Of a stretch of 64,000 nucleotides of DNA, positions 1 to 10,600 are shown one piece after another; the first letter of the stretch is position 1, and every line of letters starts with the position of its first letter. This stretch comes from Saccharina japonica (taxonomy: Eukaryota > Sar > Phaeophyceae > Laminariales > Laminariaceae): NCBI GenBank assembly GCA_008828725.1, contig MEHQ01002596.1, positions 1,078,601 to 1,142,600 of the forward strand, in the 5' to 3' direction. A program made the position numbers and the translations under genes. The notes below the pieces were generated by a model that made no database searches, was not told where the DNA came from, and saw only the letters and a program-made list of their open reading frames with translations.

Positions 1-85
1 CTTTGGCGGGGGGGGCGTACTCATTTGTTGCTTGCCTTAGTCATTTGACCATTGACCACGCATCCCTTTCGAGACGGAGCATTCA
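1..85 (-). repeat. Short repeat family PGC-2, truncated by window edge
   Basis: A G-run is followed by a segment containing GTACTCATTTGTTGCTTGCC and CGAGACGGAGCA. The same segment recurs at 7414, 26856, 41470 and 42604, and inverted at 32485. The homopolymer is taken as the 3' end, so the repeat is read on the minus strand. Confidence 0.7.
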
Positions 86-632
86 GGGGGGACCTTTTCA
101 ATCCTTAAACAATGAATGTTTGACATGTTCTGTCATTCAGCAATGTAGGATGCCCGCACTTTTCTGATTGGTCAGCTTGTTTGGAGTACCAGTACCGTAT
201 ATATATGTGGAAGACAGGGTACATGTAGATACCGTCAATCGTTTCCGATCACAAATCCCAACCATGAAGATACGTTAGCCAACGTCCGGTCAACGAAACC
301 TGCCATCATGGGTGGGATTTCTAATGGTTGACGCTTAGGAAAAGTCCCGAACGTGTTTTCAAGGAGAAAAGGGCCTTCTATGAGTGTGGAGGAGAAGGGG
401 GGGTTGGGGGAGGGGGGCTATGAGGACGTCCCCGCTCACTCTTTCTACAAGGTCTCTCCTTGCGAGATGCGCGGGAGGTTTTGTGGAGGCACCTCCTTGC
501 CACATGTTCGAAACAAAACGCGTGCGTCAAGGCCTCGATCAAACAAGCCCGTGCAAGACCCCGACAAGACCGACATATTCAGAGAAGACGACTTCCATAT
601 AGGACCGTAAATAGATGTATAATGTAATTGTA
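86..632. other. Gene-free stretch
   Basis: Short overlapping ORFs occur near 350-610 on both strands. None has family resemblance or convincing exon borders, and I see no gene here. Confidence 0.5.
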
Positions 633-812
633 CAGTAATGGTCCCTCTATAGCGCCGGTATGCGCCAGCCAACAATGTCGGCACTATGGCGGCAACCAGC
701 ACTCCTCCGCACACTGCCACGCAGGTTATTCCCATCTGCGCCAAGCGATTTCCCAGGCACTATAGCGGGCAGCCGGCACTACTCAACTGGCCCTATAGAG
801 GGACCACTACTG
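633..812. mobile_element. Tc1/mariner-type MITE, 180 bp
   Basis: The ends are inverted copies beginning CAGTARTGGTCCCTC, flanked by TA at 631-632 and 813-814. A TA target duplication and CAGT termini are typical of Tc1/mariner elements. The interior has no coding sequence, so this is a non-autonomous copy. Confidence 0.75.
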
Positions 813-959
813 TACCAGCATAGGATAGGGGTGAGTGGAAGTAAGTAAGTTAGGACTTTAGCTACTACAAGTATTTGCATTGTTTTGGGAGACGATAGGC
901 AGCACGATAAGCTTCAACGTTGATCACTCATAAACACCCTCCCCCCAAAAAATAAAACA

Positions 960-1745
960 TACCACAGATGCTCCGAGTATACTCGATACTCCGAGTATAT
1001 TCGGAGTATCGAGTATTTTTCGTACTCCGAGTACTGAGAGTATTAAGTACTGGTGGCTTAACTACTCGGAGTACTTGGAGTACGAGCAGTACTGAAGGCC
1101 CAAATACTCCGAGTACTGGGAGTATGAGCAGTACTTATCCTCGCGTACAAGCAATACTCGGAGTACAAACATCTAATTTACTCGGAGTACTCCGAGTATC
1201 GAGAGTATTGAACACCGAAATACTGCGATTATACAAAGTACCTGAAGTATTTTTTCTCTAAAATACTCTCATTATACTTCCAGGTATTGGGAGCATCTGC
1301 GAATTTTAAAATGCTACAAACGCCAGTCACATGCTTCTAGAACCTGGGAGGAGTGACGGCCGAGTCTTTAAAATGATGCAAAGATGCTCCTAATATACTT
1401 CACACTCCGAGTATACTCCGAGTATAGAGTACATTTCGTACTACGAGTACTTAAAGTATTAGAGTACTGGCGGCCTGAATACTCGGAGTACTTGGAGTAT
1501 GAGCAGTACTGAAGCCCCAAATACTGCGAGTACAAGGAGTACCCGCAGTATCGGACCCCGACATACTCCGAGTACAAGCAGCATCCGAGTACAAGCAGCA
1601 TCGAGAGTGTTCATACCCGAAATACTCCGAGTACGAGCAGTATCCCGGAGTATCGAACCCCGAAATACTCCGAGCACACGAAGTACCTCAAGTATTTTAT
1701 CTCCAATACTCCTTGCTGTACTCCAAGGTACTCGGAGCATCTGTG
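960..1745. repeat. Array of GTACTCCGAGTAC-like palindromes in two large units
   Basis: The words ACTCCGAGTAC, ACTCGGAGTAC and GAGTACGAGCAG recur dozens of times. The stretch is two diverged units of about 400 bp, beginning near 967 and 1381, each opening with GATGCTCC and running through the same order of words. The core word is self-complementary, so either strand could fold extensively. ORFs inside are repeat artefacts. Confidence 0.8.
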
Positions 1746-2030
1746 AAACATACCAAGGGGAATAAACACAAAGGCGGAAACCCATGCACGAAGTCTGACT
1801 ACCTTCTGTATCTACTTATATTGTTGCCATAGCACCACGACGGCAAATACGTCGTACAATTAACTTCGTGGGACTTACACTGTTGCCATGAATTAGGACG
1901 GTTTCACGTACTACAATTTTTGTGGGGGGGGTATTGACTATCGACGCCCTGCATAGGTGGAAAGCGTGTGGCTACGTGCGCAGTTTCTTCGTTTGAGGGT
2001 ACGTAGCGGTAATTTTCGCGGAAAATTCTC
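1746..2030. other. Gene-free stretch before the tandem duplication
   Basis: No coding-like exon or recognised repeat was found apart from a short G-run near 1923. It abuts the donor side of the exon at 2033. Confidence 0.4.
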
Positions 2031-2032
2031 AC

Positions 2033-2149
2033 CTGGTCATCCCTTCCGGCCTCGCCTGCGGCTGCCATCCGCCGCGCGTGCGCTTTCTCCTCCGCCTGCA
2101 GCCGCTCTCGTTCCTTGGCCGCTTGCGCCTCCATCCTGCTCAGCTCTAC
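2033..2149 (-). CDS. Internal exon of an unknown coiled-coil protein
   Basis: This is a 39-codon exon in phase 0 at both ends, with acceptor CTCCACAG and donor GTGAGA. The peptide is highly charged and heptad-like (KERERLQAEEKAHARRMA), consistent with a single alpha-helix or coiled coil. The exon is duplicated at 3928-4044. I could not identify partner exons nearby, so the host gene is unknown; it probably extends left of the window, or the exon is a relic. Codon usage is GC-rich like the other exons here. Confidence 0.55.
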
Positions 2150-3496
2150 CTGTGGAGGCACATACCGTATATGATAGAGTATATCACACCCCCTAGAGTG
2201 AATTTCAAAGCCAATTTTCTCCATAACCAGGGGGCACAGACAACGAAAAAGGCGGCTTTCGGAGCATCTCGTCGATATCTTTCCATAGACGGGTCGCTCG
2301 GGGTTAGCGCTCGACCGGTCGTCGAGCAACTCAGCGTTGAAATTCCGTCCGAGGGGGTGTGGTATACAGTGTCATATACGGTAGATGGCACCAACAATCA
2401 GAACGATGATGGCAGCAGGTCGTATCGAAGTTCTGGCGATCTTAAGCTATACGTTTAACCTTCCGCTGGCGAGGAAAACAAAACATAAATAAATCGAACC
2501 GAGTTTGGCTAGCAAATAACGTCCCCTTAGACTAAGTATCACGAATCACGAATTGGGGAAGTCGATGTCGCCGCTAAGCTTGAACTAATCTTGGTCAGCG
2601 AAACCGTTCCACCTCCTCACTTCAGACGGCAAAACGAAAGCGCTGAACCAAAACAGATAAAGGCCTTGCGTCCCTTGTATCACTCGGGAGCTCGGTGGGA
2701 TTTTACGCATGTCTATAGGAAGCCCCCTGTTTCAGATTCCCCATCGTTTGAAACTAAGCGGGTGCGATGGCCCGGCCACAAAAGCGAGGAAATGCTTGTC
2801 GCCTAACAATAGCTCGCCTTATGAAGTTACTTGCTCGAAACCAGTAATCAGTAATCAGTGGATCAATCACTTGGACCTATGGGCCGGATATATCTTCCCG
2901 CTGAAAAAGAAAAACGTTTCTCCCTCGATGAAACCTTTTACCTTGTATTGGTTGGTCCTTTGTCGGTAAATCTGGTCGATATCGTGGTGCCGAGCTGGTT
3001 GCGAAACGTCCGGAATGTACCCTAAGGAGACCTTTCGCGCATGCAACAGATGGCAAGAAAAACAGCCGAATGAAAAGGGTCAGATAATCGTAGTACGCAG
3101 CACAGAGAAAGTCTTGACGGGTTTTTTTTACAAACATCACGGGGAACGTTAGGGTAGGGGCAGAGATGGGACTGTACGTAGCAACACTGCAAATTATTTG
3201 CTATGCCGCGTTCACGCCAGGAGCAGACGGACACGCCGACCCTTATACACCTCAAGCCCCCTGGGAAGGTAATGGCCCACACCTCGCACATATCACGTTC
3301 GAGATCATCCAGCTCATATATATCCTAATCCTGCCGTTGTGATAGGTTTCGCAGGATCTGCACAGTAAAATATCCCAACCCTGGTATGACGACATGTCTT
3401 AGGTCGTCGTGCAGAGCATACGATTTCCACCTGGAAACGTGAAACTACTGTAGATCATACAGATGCAGGAACATGTCTGCTCTAAAATGACGGCGA

Positions 3497-3725
3497 GTGC
3501 TACGATAGAGGTACTGTACCTTTTTTTGGCTGAATCGTTTTCGGAATGACGGGGGAGAGGGCTCCTTACCTTAACCCCAAATCGTCGGAGTTCCGTTTTT
3601 TTTGGTTTTGGTTTTTTGTTTGCACTATTTTTTCGTTGTATCGTTATAGGCCACGGGGTTGTCCGTCGGGCAGCACCTTTTTCCCCCCCCAAAATGAGTG
3701 TTTGGGTGAGGTACATCGAGATCCT
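3497..3725. repeat. Dispersed repeat with GTGCTACGATAGAGG start
   Basis: The left end GTGCTACGATAGAGG, internal TTGGCTGAA, TTTTTCGTTGTAT and TAGGCCA, and a right part TGTTTGGGTGAGGT recur at 5387, 17455 and (diverged) 29806. Shorter pieces with CGCTACGGTAGGG lie near 10150, 15530, 18240 and 43420. No coding content was seen. Confidence 0.65.
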
Positions 3726-3927
3726 ATACTATAATCAAGATAACCAAGTGAACCACCTCAGATAGGTAGAAACATGGTGCAAATCTCTATCATGATGGTG
3801 GCATGCGTCAGATCTAGATCAACGAGTGGGAATCGATGATCCGTATGATCTGCCCCGAGGGGTGTACTGGCCAAAAGCACCCAGCGATAGGGGAAGAAAA
3901 ACGCTGTTGAATCAGCTCAACTAGNGC

Positions 3928-4044
3928 CTGGTCATCCCTTCCGGCCTCGCCTGCGGCTGCCATCCGCCGCGCGTGCGCTTTCTCCTCCGCCTGCAGCCGC
4001 TCTCGTTCCTTGGCCGCTTGCGCCTCCATCCTGCTCAGCTCTAC
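3928..4044 (-). pseudogene. Duplicate copy of the coiled-coil exon, donor lost
   Basis: The 117 bases repeat the exon at 2033-2149 with an intact acceptor. The donor side abuts the N at 3925, where GC replaces the GTGAGA seen in the first copy. As written it cannot be spliced normally at its 3' end. The cause may be the duplication breakpoint or an assembly join. Confidence 0.6.
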
Positions 4045-5386
4045 CTGTGGAGGCACATACCGTATATGATAGAGTATATCACACCCCCTACGGTGAATTT
4101 CAAAGCCAATTTTCTCCATAACCAGGGGGCACAGACAACGAAAAAGGCGGCTTTCGGAGCATCTCGTCGATATCTTTCCATAGACGGGTGGCTCGGGGTT
4201 AGCGCTCCACCGGTCGTCGAGCAACTCAGCGTTGAAATTCGTCCCAGGGAGTGTGGTATACAGTGTCATATACGGTAGATGGCACCAACAATCAGAACGA
4301 TGATGGCAGCAGGTCGTATCGAAGTTCTGGCGATCTTAAGCTATAATTTTAACCGTCCGCTGGCGAGGAAAAAACAACATAAATAAATCGAACCGAGTTT
4401 GGCTAGCAAATAACGTCCCCTTAGACTAAGAATCACGAATTGGGGAAGTCGATGTCGCCGCTAAGCTTGAACTAATCTTGGTCAGCGAAACCGTTCCACC
4501 TCCTCACTTCAGACGGCAAAACGAAAGCGCTGAACCAAAACAGATAAAGGCCTTGCGTCCTTTGTATCACTCGGGAGCTCGGTGGGATTTTACGCATGTC
4601 TATAGGAAGCCCCCTGTTTCAGATTCCCCATCGTTTGAAACTAAGCGGGTGCGATGCACCGGCCGCAAAAGCGAGGAAATGCTTGTCGCCTAACAATAGC
4701 TCGCCTTATGAAGTTACTCACTCGAAACCAGTAATCAGTAATCAGTGGATCAATCACTTGGACCTATGGGCCGGATATATCTTCCCGCTGAAAAAGAAAA
4801 ACGTTTCTTTTCCCGATGAAACCTTTTACCTTGTATTGGTTGGTCCTTTGTCGGTAAATCTGGTCGATATCGTGGTGCCGAGCTGGTTGCGAAACGTCCG
4901 GAATGTACCCTAAGGAGACCTTTCGCGCATGCAACAGATGGCAAGAAAAACAGCCGAATGAAAAGGGTCAGATAATCGTAGTACGCAGCACAGAGAAAGT
5001 CTTGACGGGTTTTTTTTACAAACATCACGGGGAACGTTAGGGTAGGGGCAGAGATGGGACTGTACGTAGCAACACTGCAAATTATTTGCTATGCCGCTTT
5101 CACGCCAGGAGCAGACGGACACGCCGACCCTTATACACCTCAAGCCCCCTGGGAAGGTAATGGCCCACACCTCGCACATATCACGTTCGAGATCATCTAG
5201 CTCATATATATCCTAATCCTGCCGTTGTGATAGGTTTCGCAGGATCTGCACAGTAACAGATCCCAACCCTGGTATGACGACATGTCTTAGGTCGTCGTGC
5301 AGAGCATACGATTTCCACCCGGAAACGTGAAACTACTGTAGATCATACAGATGCAGGAACATGTCTGCTCTAAAAAGACGGCGAGT

Positions 5387-5610
5387 GCTACGATAGAGGT
5401 ATATTACTGTACCTTTTTTTGGCTGAATCGTTTTCGGAATGACGGGGGAGAGGGCTCCTTACCTTAACCCCAAATCGTCGGAGTTCCGTTTTTTTTGGTT
5501 TTGGTTTTTTGTTTGCACTATTTTTTCGTTGTATCGTTATAGGCCACGGGGTTGTCCGTCGGGCAGCACCTTTTTTCCCCCCCAAAATGAGTGTTTGGGT
5601 GAGGTACATC
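5387..5610. repeat. Second copy of the GTGCTACGATAGAGG repeat
   Basis: Paralogous to 3497-3725 through the tandem duplication, with a few base additions (for example ATATT near 5401). Confidence 0.65.
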
Positions 5611-5963
5611 GAGATCCTATACTATAGTCAAGATAACCAAATGAACCACCTCAGATAGGTAGAAACATGGTGCAAATCTCTATCATGATGGTGGCATGCG
5701 TCAGATCTAGATCAACGAGTGGGAATCGACGATCCGTATGATCTGCCCCGAGGGGTGTACTGGCCAAAAGCACCCAGCGATAGGGGAAGAAAAACGCTGT
5801 TGAATCAGCTCAACTAGAACCTTTGCAAGGCCGGAAACCGCGACCGCACCCTACTCGAAGACAAGCTATCTCAAGCCGGTATAAATTGGTGGGAGGAAAA
5901 TTTCCAAGCACATACCACGAATTTGTGCCAGCTCTTGATGTCAAGCTCTGGTCCGTGGTGCTG

Positions 5964-6033
5964 ACCACCACCACCACCACCACCACCACCACCACCACCA
6001 CTCTGGCGCAAGCAGCAGCAGCAGCAGCAGCGG
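5964..6033. repeat. ACC and AGC microsatellites
   Basis: An (ACC)n run at about 5964-6001 is followed after ten bases by an (AGC)n run to about 6030. Neighbouring sequence up to 6683 shows no exon; 6430-6560 is rich in AGCTCAAG/AGCTGAAA repeats. Confidence 0.9.
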
Positions 6034-6683
6034 CGGCGGTGTGGTGCGTGCAGCGGTGGCAGAGCGATAAAAACCTCGCTAGGCGTTGTACGGTCGTCGT
6101 ACGCTGTATAGGTACACAACATTAATGGCATCACTGCTGTGAAACGAACCCTTACCACTGACAGAAAAAAAAACATGAAGATCGGTACGATAGCTGCGCA
6201 TTATATTTGCATCAGGTGTAACTTTCGTCAAGACTCTGACGATGGGGTTGACGTAACAAGTCGGACAGTACACGGGAGTGAGTTTCTCCCGTTCAATCCG
6301 AAAACTACGGGAAGGAACTCTTCCCTGATTGAGGGCTAGAACCGAAGCCGCTAGAGACAAAGACAGGACAGGACAGCCAGCTGCAAGCTCAACCAGCCAA
6401 AATCTCAAGCAGCTGAAAAGCCCGAGTGGCTGAAAAGCTCAAGTAGCTGAAAGCTCAAGGAGCTGAAAGCTCAAGGAGCTGAAAACTCAAGCAGCTGGAA
6501 GCTCAAGCAGCTGAAAAGCTCAGGTAGCTGCAAGCTCAGGCAGCTCAAAAGCTCAAGCAGCTCAACAAAACACTCAGGAATGCGAAGCTCAGCAACAAAA
6601 GGCCTAGACACCCCTCCACCCCACTCCACACCCCACCACCCAACCACCACACCCCACCACAGCCCACCCCACGCTCCACCCAC

Positions 6684-7391
6684 CGTCTCGCAGCACAGGC
6701 ACTTGGTCTGATTGGTCAACACCCCCTGGAAAATGCGGTGCACCCACGTTTCCGCGGACGAATCAGACGCGTCGTCTCTGCTCTTAGCGTTGCCGTTTCC
6801 GCCTGATCCCGCCGCCTCCCGCCCACTCCGACCCCCATTTGCCGCCGCCTCCGCCGCCGCCGCCGCTGCCGAGGACGCCTCATTCCCCTCGCCCCTATTA
6901 CCGCCTGCTCGGCCATTAACGCCTCCTGTTGCTGTTGCTGCTGCTGCTGCTGCCGATTGGTCAACACCCGCCGTTCCTTCCGTCCCCGTCGACGTAGGCC
7001 CGTTTTTCGCACCGCCACCGAAGCCGCCCTTGAAAAGAGGCATTTTTGACCAGGGGGAGGACTTTCGCGGGTCTTGCTGTTGTTGTTGTTGCTGCTGCTG
7101 GTGATGGTGATGGTTTTGGCCATGGTTGTTGTTGTTGTTGTTGTTGGAGTTGTTGTGTTGGTGCTTGCTAGCACCATTCGCCGCGTTCTGAGCCCCATTG
7201 TGCTGGTGGTGGTGGTGGTGGTTGTTCTGTTGGCTGCTGTTGCTGCTGCTGTTGCCCTGCTTGTTCTGCTGGAGATGTTCCCTCTGGTCGAGGCGGGCGG
7301 CCTCCTCCTCCTCCTCCCCCTTCCGTCTGTTCCTCGCCACCATGCTGTCAGCCATCTCGTTCAGCACAAAGTTGAAGAACTCGTGGGCGTC
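6684..7391 (-). CDS. Orphan exon of a USP12/46-type ubiquitin-specific protease
   Basis: This exon has 236 codons in phase 0 at both ends, with acceptor GCGCACAG and donor GTGGGT. It opens with DAHEFFNFVLNE and closes with WVHRIFQGVLTNQTKC then CCET. These are the box that follows the catalytic-Cys domain and the start of the zinc-binding insertion in USP12/USP46 (C19 family) deubiquitinases. Between them lie about 190 low-complexity residues (poly-Gln, -Asn, -His, -Ala, -Gly); animal homologues have about 30. The catalytic Cys box and the C-terminal His box were not found on either side. The neighbour upstream on the same strand is the last exon of another gene only 220 bp away, so this is probably a gene fragment rather than a working protease. 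Confidence 0.75.
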
Positions 7392-7413
7392 CTGTGCGCA
7401 TACGGGGGCGGGG

Positions 7414-7510
7414 AGGCAGGGGGGCAGGGCGGGTACTCCTTTGTTGTTTGCCTTAGCCGTTTGACCATTGACCACACATCCCTTTCGAGACGGAGCACGG
7501 GTGAGGGGTT
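7414..7510 (-). repeat. PGC-2 repeat copy
   Basis: A G-rich run is followed by TACTCCTTTGTTGTTTGCC and CGAGACGGAGCA. The copy starts about 23 bp upstream (minus strand) of the USP exon's 3' splice site. Confidence 0.7.
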
Positions 7511-7613
7511 CATAACATCCATTTAGGACAACTACGAAACATATCCCACACTCATTTATTCGAAGCACCCTGTCCCCAAACTGGGTTCGAGGTTTTAAAT
7601 GAGCTCAGTTAGG

Positions 7614-10600
7614 TCAGGGGCTTTGTGGAAAGCGAACAGTTGGGATATTTAAGCCTGGGCGAACTACGTTCAATTCGTGCAGAACACGTTGGCTTAGGTC
7701 GCGGGGCAAGGAGCTGGTGAAAGAGTGTGGGTTGGGTGGGAGATGGGGCGTCGACGTGCAAGGGGGAAAAGTTACGGACGGGCGAATGTGCACCGCGTGC
7801 ACACATAAATCACCCCGAAAGACATTCTCTCATTCCAAGGTTGGAGTCAGGAAGATGATGAAAGCTCAAGTCAAGCGTTAAAACTTTCTTTATGCTTTCT
7901 TATTTTCTCACCCGCTGAGATGATAACCCTGGTCAGTCTTTTTAGTTACTTTTCGAATGATTATTGTTTATATCCTCCGGTGGGTGGGTACAAAAAACAA
8001 ATATGGTAAGCTCACTACACTTTCCAAATATCACAACATGTATATATTATGTGCTGTGTGTCGATTTAACATCGCTTCTCCCTGTGGCAACAGCAAAGTG
8101 GAATATATTAGCCCGATAAAAAATATATCACTTCGAAACATGTATTTGCAACAGCAAAGTGGAACATATTAGCCCTATAAACGTCTATCACCTCGCAACC
8201 TGCATGCGGGCGTGGTTATTTATCGATCAACCAATGTGCACCATCCTTTGTGTTACGTACTGGGGGTGTGGTTGGTACATACCTCTGCTTTGGGCGGATG
8301 TCGGCGAACCGGCGAGTGTAGGGTCGATCCTTCACGATAAGCTCCAGCAAGGCCCAGGACAGCGGGACGCGAAAGTGGACCTCCTTCTTGCTGCGCCCTA
8401 ACCTCCCTTGGTAGTGACTCCCGTACTCGATAGACCCCTCCTAACTCGCGGAAGGGTACGAGTAGCACATATGGAAGCGCCAGAATGGGGTAGAAAGGAA
8501 GGAGAGCGTGTCGTCCGTTTAAATTGTGTTGTTCTACGAAGCTCCCTCCTAGCTCGGGGGACAGGTAGCATAAATGGAAACGCCAGAAAGGGGAGAGCAG
8601 CGACGGGGAAGGAAGGAAGGAAGGAAGGAAGGAAGGGAAGGAGTGGCGTCCGGTTTGACGGTTTAGTTCTGCAAACGGCGACGAACCCAAGCTTTTCAGG
8701 TAGTGCTGTCGCCGCGAAAGTGTAATTCTTGTGGCCATCGCGTTAACATTGGTTGGTCGATAAAGCGAGCATGCCGGTCACCTGCATTTTCGTGAAATCG
8801 ACCATCAGCTGGTGGGCAATGACCTCTGCTGCATGAACGTGCCATATACGAAGTATAGGCCTATACGGAGCGTCTACGCTTATGTTAAGATGGACGCCAT
8901 ATGTCCACAACTTCACGCATCATACTGTCGCGATATGTCCACAACCTCACACCTCATACTGTCGCAACCAAGTAGGGCGACTGTCCCTCGATTGGGGCAC
9001 CATTTTCCACACCCTCTGACACTTCGCGAGCCCCCCCCCCCCCCCCCCCCCTCCCCCCCCCCCCCCCCCCCCCCCCTCCCCACGGCGCCCCTTCCCTCTT
9101 CCCTCGCGTCGTTCCGCCCCCGGCATCCTCTCAGACTCAATCGCGATTTCCGAGGAGCGACGTGAGGGAGAATAATGGTATTTTCTGCTGCTGCTGCTGT
9201 CGCCGGCGACGCTCTTGTCGCCGAGGGAGAAAGTTTCTTCCTGCTTGGAGACGTCGCGAGATGTACGGCCAGAAGGTTGTTTCCCGCCCCCGTCCCGCCG
9301 CTCGGTGGATTTATGACGGGACTCTTGCACCGCCTCTGCATGGGCTTTGTAACCCCCTAGGATAGAACGCCTCCTGATAAAGAAGTCATCGTATTGTTTG
9401 CGGCGGGAAAATCGGCTAGAGAGGTGGGTTTGTAGGGGCTTTCTTTGTACGCTACTTCCGTTAGGACCGTTTTTTTTCCTTCAGTATTTGGTATTTCGGG
9501 CGCGACTCATATTCGGAAGCATTTCGCACGAATATTGAAGCTCCGAATTATCTACGTAAGAGAACCAGCTTATTGAGCGGTAACGGTGGGTGATTTTTGT
9601 TTTCACGAAAAGTGACGTCACGAGACCCCGGATGACGACCCTAGGTCGACCAGGGACTTTCCGCCAATAAAGAAAAAACACTCAAATGAATTGCCCAATA
9701 GGAAAACTGCGGGCCCAAAACAGATCTGTTTTTTGTTATTTTCCCGTCGGGAAACAGATCTAAAACTGCGTTAATTCGCACGCTTCCACGTAACATAATA
9801 TGGGGGAGTGTGGTGAGCTTAAGCAATATTTTTGCCCCATCCACGGGAGGAATTAAAAAAAAAAAAGAAGGAAAAAAAATAGGAGCGGCGTTGTTCCGCG
9901 CGCGTGCTGTATGCATCGGCCTCTTTCGTGACAAATATCGCGTGACAAACATCGGTCATAGTTTGGCAACCGGTAACGTCGTTCGAAGAATGTCTGCGTC
10001 CGTCATCAGTGTATATCCCACGGACGTTCTGTTCCGTGACGTACCCAAGTAAAAAATGACACAGAACACTGTGGCGCTCCTACTGCTGCGCATTGCAATA
10101 ACAGCGTTATGTACTCCGCGTACGTACGTATTGATAGTCGTAAGCACAGACGCGTGCTACGGTAGGGGGTAGCCCTTTTGGGCCAGAATGCTTCTGACTT
10201 ACTATTAATATTACTGACTACTACTGACTGATACTGGCCATCACTGGCTATTACTGACTATTCCTGAATATTACTGACTATTACTGACTACGTACTATTG
10301 ATCATTACTGACTATTAGTATACTCGTCAACTGAGGATTTACACGGCAATTACCCGATACCGCTGGAACTTCATTTGTGGTTTGGTTTCACTTTCATATT
10401 TTTTCAAGGTCGGGCTTTGAATTACTGTCGGTTTACTAATTACTTACTATTGATAGGACTAATGACTTAATATTTGTACTAATGAAACTAACATATTACT
10501 TACTAATAGTAACAATGACTTACTAATAGCATGGAGCTCCTCAAGTGACGAGCCTTCAGAAAGTATTAAGGGCAGCCCTATGAGGCAAACAGCATGCATC

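Larger units (their letters stand above)
2031..3924. repeat. Tandem duplication, unit 1 (about 1.89 kb)
   Basis: The stretch is almost base-for-base repeated at 3926-5817, differing by scattered substitutions and short indels. It carries a coiled-coil exon on the minus strand at its left edge, then non-coding repeats including a GATC-rich segment around 3440-3870. Confidence 0.9.
3926..5817. repeat. Tandem duplication, unit 2 (about 1.89 kb)
   Basis: Near-identical to 2031-3924. The join to unit 1 holds the only ambiguous base of this region (N at 3925). The unit includes a second copy of the GTGCTACGATAGAGG repeat at 5387-5610. Confidence 0.9.

Noticed and set aside
9016-9076. Poly-C tract as a PGC repeat end
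   Set aside because: The flanks lack the GTACRCC terminus and the rest of the PGC sequence, so it is treated as a simple run.
8947-9330. Alternative reading frame for the 9084-9333 exon
   Set aside because: It also looks plausible (charged, Ser-rich) but needs an entry phase that the preceding exon does not supply.
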